From NCBI GenBank assembly GCA_030949995.1, contig JAUZRY010000107.1, positions 62,001 through 126,000 on the forward strand: a stretch of DNA of 64,000 nucleotides, given 5' to 3'. Under the pieces are notes generated by a model, which saw only the letters and a program-made list of their open reading frames with translations, was not told the DNA's origin and made no database searches. The position numbers and the translations under genes were made by a program. Position 1 is the first letter of the stretch, and each line of letters opens with the position of its first letter. This DNA comes from Ardenticatenia bacterium (GTDB lineage: Bacteria; Chloroflexota; Anaerolineae; Ardenticatenales; Ardenticatenaceae). Positions 57,938 to 64,000 of this stretch are shown piece after piece.

Positions 57938-58483
57938 CTATTTGCGCTCGGAAGTTGCGGTTGACCGGCGTGCCCCCCACCACCAGAGGGCGGCCACGGC
58001 CAAGAAGGGAACCAGGCAGAGCAAGGACCCCAGGCTCAAGGACGTGCCGGGCGGCGTGGCCGTCACCGAGAAGGTAGTCTCGCCCGTGCCGGCCGGCCCG
58101 CTCAAGGTGAGACGAACCCACCAGAGCCCCTCGGCATCAAAGGGCACCTGAATGGTGAACCGCTCCGGTCCCAACAGCGATGAGGTGCGTGTGCCCGTGT
58201 AGGTCACCTCGGCAAGATGGCCGTCGTCGGGCCAGACGCGCGCCGAGACGGTGGTGCCGGCGGGCACGGGGGCCCCTTCCTCAAGCGTGGCTTCCACGGA
58301 GAGGCGGCCACCTCCCACATCCGGGTCGGCCCAGACGGAGACGATGTAGGGGCCTACCTTCTGTTCCGCCACGACCAAGATCGGGGCGCCCGAGTGAGCC
58401 AAGGCCGGCTGTTCCACCATTGGGGCACCCACGAGGGCAACCAACACCAAGAACAGGACAAACGGGCCAATTCGCCTCATCAT
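57938..58483 (-). CDS. membrane-anchored FixH/YtkA-like protein
   Basis: Signal peptide, ...KVGPYIVSVWADPDVGGGRLSVEATLEEGAPVPAGTTVSARVWPDDG...VPFDAEGLWWVRLTLSGPAG, C-terminal TM. Confidence 0.6.
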   Translation of the reverse strand: MMRRIGPFVLFLVLVALVGAPMVEQPALAHSGAPILVVAEQKVGPYIVSVWADPDVGGGRLSVEATLEEGAPVPAGTTVSARVWPDDGHLAEVTYTGTRTSSLLGPERFTIQVPFDAEGLWWVRLTLSGPAGTGETTFSVTATPPGTSLSLGSLLCLVPFLAVAALWWWGARRSTATSERK

Positions 58484-59925
58484 GCCAGGAATGTCCCCCT
58501 CATTTCCATGGGTTGGAGCATGAGCCACACGGCCGTGAGGGCCAACAGGCCGATGAGGATGGCCCAAGGCAGGAAGGCAGTCCAGGGCTTTTGGGGAGCA
58601 TCACGGCAGGCCAGACGATAGGCCACCAGCCAACTTCCCCACGTGCCCAAGGCGATGAACCCCAGCTCCAATGCGTCCAGCCATTCTAGAGGCACGGCCG
58701 GTCCGAGCTCCCAGCGGGGCCTGCCCAACCAGAAGCTGCCGGTGAGCTCACCCACCAGGTTTTGCACAATGGGCACCACTCCCCAGAAGCCGATCAGAAC
58801 GTGGAACAGGTAATGGGCGGCCCACACGCCCATGCCAAAGGGCACCAGCGCGTACACGTAGCGCATGACCACGGCCAAGAGGGGCTCAGCCCGGCCACTC
58901 CAGGTGCGGGAGAGCCACCCGGCTCCGCCTAGCAAGAGGGCTGGCTCGACCACCAGCGCGCCCAGGAAGATCAGGCCGAGCACAGGCCATTCGGAGGTGG
59001 TGCCCAGTTGGGAGGCCAACCACGCTTCCAGGGCGTACACTGGGCTGACCATGCCGAAGGCGTTCAGCAAAGCCCCAAAGGTGAACACCGTGACCAGTGC
59101 GGCCACATCGGGGCGCCGCCAGAGGCGCCCCACGCCGGAGCGCAGGCGGTCCTGCCAAAGTTCGCTGCCTGGCAGGCGAAAACGGATGCCCACATTCTCA
59201 TGAGGGCAGGCGTGGATACAATCCAGGCAGAAGGTGCAGTCCATGTTGCCGTACTTTTTTTCCTGGAAGAGCCACAGCTCGCATCCTCGCTGGGCTTCAT
59301 GTCCTCGAAAACAATCCTTTGTGGTGCAGGAGGCACACACATCGTGGTTCCGCACCGCAATTTCCAACGGGGAAATGAGCGACCCCACGAAGTTGAACTG
59401 CCCAATGGGACACAGGTACTTGCAAAACGGAGCACCGCGAAACAGGCCGTTCACTGCCAAGGCAACGAGAAAATAGGCCACAATGACCCACGCTGTCCAC
59501 CACGGGCTGGCCCAGAGGTCAAAGAGCTCGTAGGCGAAGAGGAAGGCAGCCAGCAACACCACACCAGGCCACTTGGAGCGCAAGGGGCGCGGCCACATCC
59601 AACGAGCGCGCCCCAGGCGCTCGGCCACCAGGCGCGGCCACATGAACGGACACGCCATGCAGAAGGCGTTGCCAAAGATCAGCAGGGCGAGCACGACAAA
59701 GCCACGGTAGTGCAGCCACGTGACGGTGGTGGCCAGGTTCTTGGGCGCCAGTTGTGGGCCCGTGAGGCCGTCCCACACGAGGAGCGCTGCCACGAGCAGC
59801 AGGGGCACCTGCAGGGCCGAGCGGGCATGTCGCCAACGCAGGAATCGCCCCACCAGCGGCCAAGTGATCATGTCGGCCGAAGGTTCGTGTACTGAGCCGA
59901 CACGCTCGATCACGCCCATCGCCAT
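58480..59925 (-). CDS. NapH/CcoG-like 4Fe-4S polyferredoxin membrane protein
   Basis: FCMACPFMWPR; CKYLCPIGQFNFVGSLISPLEI; CASCTTKDCFRG; CTFCLDCIHACPHENVGIRFR; many TM segments. Confidence 0.88.
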   Translation of the reverse strand: MAMGVIERVGSVHEPSADMITWPLVGRFLRWRHARSALQVPLLLVAALLVWDGLTGPQLAPKNLATTVTWLHYRGFVVLALLIFGNAFCMACPFMWPRLVAERLGRARWMWPRPLRSKWPGVVLLAAFLFAYELFDLWASPWWTAWVIVAYFLVALAVNGLFRGAPFCKYLCPIGQFNFVGSLISPLEIAVRNHDVCASCTTKDCFRGHEAQRGCELWLFQEKKYGNMDCTFCLDCIHACPHENVGIRFRLPGSELWQDRLRSGVGRLWRRPDVAALVTVFTFGALLNAFGMVSPVYALEAWLASQLGTTSEWPVLGLIFLGALVVEPALLLGGAGWLSRTWSGRAEPLLAVVMRYVYALVPFGMGVWAAHYLFHVLIGFWGVVPIVQNLVGELTGSFWLGRPRWELGPAVPLEWLDALELGFIALGTWGSWLVAYRLACRDAPQKPWTAFLPWAILIGLLALTAVWLMLQPMEMRGTFLA

Positions 59926-59938
59926 TCCCCCTGCTCGC

Positions 59939-60343
59939 TCATTTGGCCCGCACGCCCGGCACGTCCACCGTGTGCTCGAAGGGGCGGCCATCCGGCCACG
60001 TGCCCCGCACGGCGATGAACCAATCCCCGCCCATCGTGAACGTCAGGGTGGCCACGTACCGCCCCGGCTCCACCTCTTCGGCCTGGACAATGACGGGCTT
60101 CATGCCGGCGTGATTCATGTTGCCCTCGATCTCCAGCGTCATCCCGCTCACCGGTGCCCCTTCAGCATCACGCAATGTAATGGTCACAGTGGTCGGCTCG
60201 CCTGTGCGCGGGGGCATCGGCTCAACAACCACAGTGATGCCCTCGTCTGTGGATTCCAGGCGATTGCGCTGACAGGCTACCACAGCGCTCATCACACTCA
60301 TGACCACCAGCATGACTAACCACCATCTGCGTGTTGTGTTCAC
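59939..60343 (-). CDS. FixH/YtkA-like lipoprotein
   Basis: lipobox-like SAVVACQ; GMTLEIEGNMNHAGMKPVIVQAEEVEPGRYVATLTFTMGGDWFIAVRGTWPDG. Confidence 0.78.
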   Translation of the reverse strand: MNTTRRWWLVMLVVMSVMSAVVACQRNRLESTDEGITVVVEPMPPRTGEPTTVTITLRDAEGAPVSGMTLEIEGNMNHAGMKPVIVQAEEVEPGRYVATLTFTMGGDWFIAVRGTWPDGRPFEHTVDVPGVRAK

Positions 60344-60828
60344 GGTGACACCTCCACGTTTACGGTGATGGGATCACTCTGCTCAAGGATCAAGGTGAGA
60401 GAGAACCGGTCGCCGGGACGCAGCGGTTGGCGCACGCCCATCAACATGACGTGATATCCGCCCGGTTCGAATACAACCCGCTCGCCTGCAGGAATGGGCA
60501 CGCCGTCGGTCACGGGCACCATGCGGGCCACCCCCTCCTCCACGCGGGTCTGGTGAAGTTCGGCCTTCTCGGCCACTGTGGTGGTGACACGCAGCAAGCG
60601 GTCAGGCTGATCCCCGCTGTTGATGAGGGTGAAATACACGGCCCCTATGCTGCCCATGCTCTTCTCCTCGCCCTGCGAGCCGGCCGGATGGCTTCCCCCG
60701 CTGGCCGTGGGGCGGGCCCACGCGGCCTCCACTTGGAGACGGGGCCCATTGGCCGTGGCGGGACCACACCCGAAGGCCAACGCCAGGAACAGCAGAAAGA
60801 TGGTCCATGTTCTCGCGTAAGCGTGCAC
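60340..60828 (-). CDS. PCu(A)C copper chaperone
   Basis: VEAAWARPTASGG...GAVYFTLINSGDQPDRLLRVTTTVAEKAELHQTRVEEGVARMVPVTDGVPIPAGERVVFEPGGYHVMLMGVRQPLRPGDRFSLTLI. Confidence 0.92.
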   Translation of the reverse strand: MHAYARTWTIFLLFLALAFGCGPATANGPRLQVEAAWARPTASGGSHPAGSQGEEKSMGSIGAVYFTLINSGDQPDRLLRVTTTVAEKAELHQTRVEEGVARMVPVTDGVPIPAGERVVFEPGGYHVMLMGVRQPLRPGDRFSLTLILEQSDPITVNVEVSP

Positions 60829-60906
60829 AAGTTCACCTCTCAGTTCGCTCAGTCCTCCAGCGATGACTTTCCGAGCCGCTTCACCGATGGCCGCCCTTGG
60901 ACGGCC

Positions 60907-61500
60907 CTACGGGAGCAACAGGCGCACATCGTGGGCCATGTCCTCCGCGGATGTGCCAAAGGGGAACGTCAGACGCCACATGCCGTCGGGGTCGATGGCG
61001 AAGACGGCCGCCGTGTGCTCGACAAGGTAGTCGGCTGCCGTCTCCTCGGCAGCCGAAGCGTTGACGAAGACATGATAGGCCTGGTAAACTGAGGCCAACT
61101 CCTCTGGAGTGCCGGTCAGGCCGATGAAATTGGGGCTGAAGGCAGCCAAGTGGGCCCGCAGACGCTCAGGGGTATCCCGCTGCGGGTCGGCGGTGATGAA
61201 GACGAAGCGGACATCTTGAGCCTGCTGGCCGAGCGCCTGTTCGACCTGCTTCCAGGTGGTCAGCGTCGTCGGGCACACATCCGGACAATTGGTGTACCCA
61301 AAGAAGAGCAGCACTACTCGGCCTCTCTGCTCGCTGAGGCGGAAGGGGGTGCTGTGCTGGTCGGTCAGGGTAAAATCGGCGGCCGGCACCGGGTCGGGCA
61401 AGACGGTGCCCTTAAATGCTGGCATTTGGCCACAGGCCACGCCGGTGAGGAACAGCAGGATGACGGCAACGAGGGCGACAGAGCGAGATTCCCAGCCCAT
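60907..61500 (-). CDS. SCO1/SenC family copper/thiol protein
   Basis: DFTLTDQHSTPFRLSEQRGRVVLLFFGYTNCPDVCPTTLTTWKQVEQAL...FVFITADPQRDTPERLRAHLAAFSPNFIGLTG. Confidence 0.95.
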   Translation of the reverse strand: MGWESRSVALVAVILLFLTGVACGQMPAFKGTVLPDPVPAADFTLTDQHSTPFRLSEQRGRVVLLFFGYTNCPDVCPTTLTTWKQVEQALGQQAQDVRFVFITADPQRDTPERLRAHLAAFSPNFIGLTGTPEELASVYQAYHVFVNASAAEETAADYLVEHTAAVFAIDPDGMWRLTFPFGTSAEDMAHDVRLLLP

Positions 61501-61517
61501 GCTTCCCTCCTGAACAT

Positions 61518-62105
61518 TCAGGACGATTTCTTTTCCATGTGCGTTTGGATGGCCTGCACAGCTTGCTCCCATGTCGCCACCTGGCCTCCAAACCCCTGTT
61601 GGAAGCGGGCAGCATCACGGGGGGATTCAAAGGCCAAGACGGTGGGCACACAGCAGAGTTCCACGTCGGGGCCTACAAGATACGTGGCTTGGTGGGCGTT
61701 CACCGTGCGGCCGGTGAGGAAGTCGGGCACAACAGCGGCAACAATCTCCTCGCCGTGGATGGTCAACGACCAGAGCCCGCAGTGGGCACAACACGTGCGC
61801 CATGTCTCCCCACCGCGCAGGTGCAAGGTCATGCCGGTGCGCCCGTCGGGCATGTGGGCGCACATGGGACAGTCATGTGGATCGTGGACCGTGGCCGGCA
61901 CCGCGCCGCCACGAACTTTTCGCAACATCCCGCGCGCCGCGAGGGTGTTCAAGTCACGGTGGACGGTCATCGGTGAAACGTGCAGCTCACGGCTTAGCTC
62001 GGCCACTGTGACCCGGCCACGCTGGGCTAGGCGTTCTAAGATGCGGCGGCGGCGCTCAGCGGGCAACATGGGCCCCTTGCTCGACCACTTCTGAGTGTCG
62101 GCCAT
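61518..62105 (-). CDS. DeoR-type HTH fused to NosL-like metal-binding domain
   Basis: RRRRILERLAQRGRVTVAELSRELHVSPMTVHRDLNTLAARGMLRKVRGGAV + CPMCAHMPDG...CCAHCG...VPDFLTGRTVNAHQATYLVGPDVELCCVPTVLAFESPRDAARFQQGFGGQVATWEQAV. Confidence 0.82.
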   Translation of the reverse strand: MADTQKWSSKGPMLPAERRRRILERLAQRGRVTVAELSRELHVSPMTVHRDLNTLAARGMLRKVRGGAVPATVHDPHDCPMCAHMPDGRTGMTLHLRGGETWRTCCAHCGLWSLTIHGEEIVAAVVPDFLTGRTVNAHQATYLVGPDVELCCVPTVLAFESPRDAARFQQGFGGQVATWEQAVQAIQTHMEKKSS

Positions 62106-62160
62106 TGGTATGCCTCCTCAGTTGCTCCCAACTATAATACACAGCACATGGCGATATGGA

Positions 62161-62196
62161 GTGATATATATCACATATTTTCACGTATTATATCAC
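62161..62196. promoter_or_regulatory. palindromic operator candidate between divergent deoR-nosL and hsp20 genes
   Basis: Perfect 14-bp palindrome GTGATATATATCAC (62161-62174; GTGA-N6-TCAC); on the minus strand GTGATATA recurs 22 bp away (62189-62196). Confidence 0.55.
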
Positions 62197-62250
62197 GCCA
62201 CTTCTCCCACAAACGCGAACGGCGGGGCCAGAGCCCCCCCCACAAGCAAC

Positions 62251-62305
62251 TCTCTAACACATCTCTAACGCGCCTTTAGCAGGCCTCCAGTGAACTTCTA
62301 ACAGC
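62251..62305 (+). repeat. 11-bp phased direct repeats upstream of first hsp20 gene
   Basis: tctctaacaca|tctctaacgcg|cctttagcagg|cctccagtgaa|cttctaacagc. Confidence 0.75.
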
Positions 62306-62377
62306 CCTCCTCTATTGTAGAGGATGTGAGCCGGACAAGAACGAAGCACATGAGCCGACAGTTGAGGAGGTGAGACC

Positions 62378-62824
62378 ATGACGATCTCCCGCTGGGATCC
62401 GTTCCGCGAGCTGGTGAACTTGCGTGAGGCCATGGATCGGCTGTTCGAAGACGCGTTTGTGGTGCCGCGCAGCACGGAACTTCGCACTGAGGCCATTTAC
62501 CGTCTGCCGGTGGATGTCTACGAGACGGCTGACGAGTACGTGGTCGAGGCGGTGATTCCGGGCATTCCCGTGGACAAGATCAACATCGAGTTCCGCGACA
62601 ACACCCTCTATATTTCCGGTGAACTGCCCTACGTGGAACATGAAGGCGCCACCTACCACCTGCGCGAGCGCTGGTATGGCCGCTTCCAGCGCACGCTAAC
62701 CTTCCCGACGGCTGTGGACGCCAACAAGATCGAGGCCACACTGGAGAACGGCGTCCTGCGCGTTCACCTGCCCAAGGCGGCCGAAGCGCGGCCCAAGCAG
62801 ATCCGCGTCAAGGCCGTGCGGTAA
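62378..62824 (+). CDS. Hsp20/alpha-crystallin small heat shock protein, copy 1
   Basis: SRWDPFRELVNLREAMDRLFEDAF...YRLPVDVYETADEYVVEAVIPGIPVDKINIEFRDNTLYISGE...TFPTAVDANKIEATLENGVLRVHLPKA. Confidence 0.95.
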   Translation: MTISRWDPFRELVNLREAMDRLFEDAFVVPRSTELRTEAIYRLPVDVYETADEYVVEAVIPGIPVDKINIEFRDNTLYISGELPYVEHEGATYHLRERWYGRFQRTLTFPTAVDANKIEATLENGVLRVHLPKAAEARPKQIRVKAVR

Positions 62825-62832
62825 GCGTGTGG

Positions 62833-62858
62833 CCGGGCCGGGGCTTCTCCTGGCCCGG
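62833..62858 (+). terminator. hairpin after first hsp20
   Basis: CCGGGCC...GGCCCGG. Confidence 0.5.
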
Positions 62859-62901
62859 TTCTAACAACTTTCTAGCAACCTTCCAACACGACTCTAACAG
62901 C
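62858..62901 (+). repeat. 11-bp phased direct repeats upstream of second hsp20 gene
   Basis: gttctaacaac|tttctagcaac|cttccaacacg|actctaacagc. Confidence 0.8.
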
Positions 62902-62988
62902 CCCTGTGAATTCTTTGTGGTGGAATCGCACTGGTGGGTTTAACCGACCATGTTACGCAAGATCATCTCGGGAAAGGAGGTGAGGCAT

Positions 62989-63441
62989 ATGACGTTGGCC
63001 CGCTGGGATCCGTTCCGCGAGATGGTGAGCTTGCGTGACGCGATGGACCGTCTCTTTGAGGAGTCCTTCATCCTGCCGCGCCGGCTGTTTGGCGAGGTGT
63101 GGAGTGGCATGGTCTACCAACTCCCTGTGGATGTCTACGAGACGGCTGACGAGTACGTGGTCGAGGCGGTGATTCCGGGCATTCCCGTGGACAAGATCAA
63201 CATCGAGTTCCAGGAGGGTGCCCTGACCATCTCGGGTGAGGTGCCGCGCGTTGAACCCGAGGGCGCCACGTACCATCTCCGGGAACGCTGGTACGGCCGC
63301 TTCCAGCGCACGCTGACCTTCCCGACGGCCGTGGATGCCGACAAGATCGAGGCCACGCTGGAGAACGGCGTCCTGCGCGTTCACCTGCCCAAAACAGCCG
63401 AAGCACGGCCCAAGCAGATCCGCGTCAAGGCCGTGCGGTGA
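62989..63441 (+). CDS. Hsp20/alpha-crystallin small heat shock protein, copy 2
   Basis: ARWDPFREMVSLRDAMDRLFEESF...LPVDVYETADEYVVEAVIPGIPVDKINIEFQEGALTISGE. Confidence 0.95.
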   Translation: MTLARWDPFREMVSLRDAMDRLFEESFILPRRLFGEVWSGMVYQLPVDVYETADEYVVEAVIPGIPVDKINIEFQEGALTISGEVPRVEPEGATYHLRERWYGRFQRTLTFPTAVDADKIEATLENGVLRVHLPKTAEARPKQIRVKAVR

Positions 63442-63460
63442 TTCCTCATTCGCCTGGTAT

Positions 63461-63493
63461 AGCCCCCCTGCCCATCTGACGGGCAGAGGGGCT
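63461..63493 (+). terminator. terminator-like hairpin between hsp20 copy 2 and groES
   Basis: AGCCCCCCTGCCC-atctgac-GGGCAGAGGGGCT (one bulge). Confidence 0.6.
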
Positions 63494-63534
63494 CATTCTG
63501 TGAAGTGATCAACGAAAGCGGAGGAGGTGAAGGC

Positions 63535-63828
63535 ATGAACATTCAACCCTTGCACGACCGAGTGCTGGTGCGCCCTATTGAGCAAGAGGAAGTAACGCCC
63601 AGTGGCATCATCTTGCCCGAGACAGCCAAGGAGAAGCCGATGGAAGGCGAAGTCATTGCTGTCGGCCCGGGTGCGCTCCAGGAGGACGGCAGCCGCCGAC
63701 CGCTCGACGTGCAGGTGGGCGATCGCGTCATCTACGCCAAGTACGCCGGCACGGAGATCAAGAACGGAGACAACAAGTTGTTGCTCCTGAAGGAAAGCGA
63801 CATTCTGGCCAAAGTCGTTGAAGGCTAA
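63535..63828 (+). CDS. groES: co-chaperonin GroES
   Basis: [46 protein letters not shown]. Confidence 0.97.
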   Translation: MNIQPLHDRVLVRPIEQEEVTPSGIILPETAKEKPMEGEVIAVGPGALQEDGSRRPLDVQVGDRVIYAKYAGTEIKNGDNKLLLLKESDILAKVVEG

Positions 63829-63847
63829 AACTCGAAGATGGAGGTGA

Positions 63848-64000
<153 letters not shown>

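Overview
The window is a high-GC bacterial chromosome segment with dense coding and no rRNA, tRNA or CRISPR that I could recognise. Gene content suggests a monoderm-like Chloroflexota relative; this is inference, with no phylogeny run. Main blocks: (i) sbcC, gltX, infA, MgtC-like and pckA housekeeping genes; (ii) rpoC not preceded by rpoB, with unusual insertions and an acidic tail; (iii) an SRPBCC-DUF5939-class III cyclase next to a DeoR-controlled sugar/polyol operon (SgcQ/BtpA, FGGY kinase, SDR, ABC transporter, IMPase); (iv) a NarL-type two-component pair with a long structured leader, then a Tad-type pilus locus (TadE x2, VWA/TadG, giant kelch-DUF11-IPT protein, CpaB, CpaE, CpaF, TadB, TadC); (v) comF, hpf, glycosyltransferases, mdh, moeA; (vi) a C1-tetrahydrofolate module (fchA, folD, fhs); (vii) a copper/respiratory maturation block (polyferredoxin, FixH/YtkA-like, PCuAC, SCO1) with a DeoR-HTH/NosL-like fusion regulator; (viii) tandem hsp20 genes, each preceded by 11-bp phased repeats, then groES and groEL. 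At least a dozen genes, including likely essential rpoC, are split by +/-1 frameshifts, many in homopolymers, so the source assembly probably carries indel errors. Best candidates for new biology: the alphaCTD-like insertion in beta', the DeoR-NosL fusion with its palindromic operator, the 11-bp repeat arrays at hsp20, and the adhesin-bearing Tad locus.
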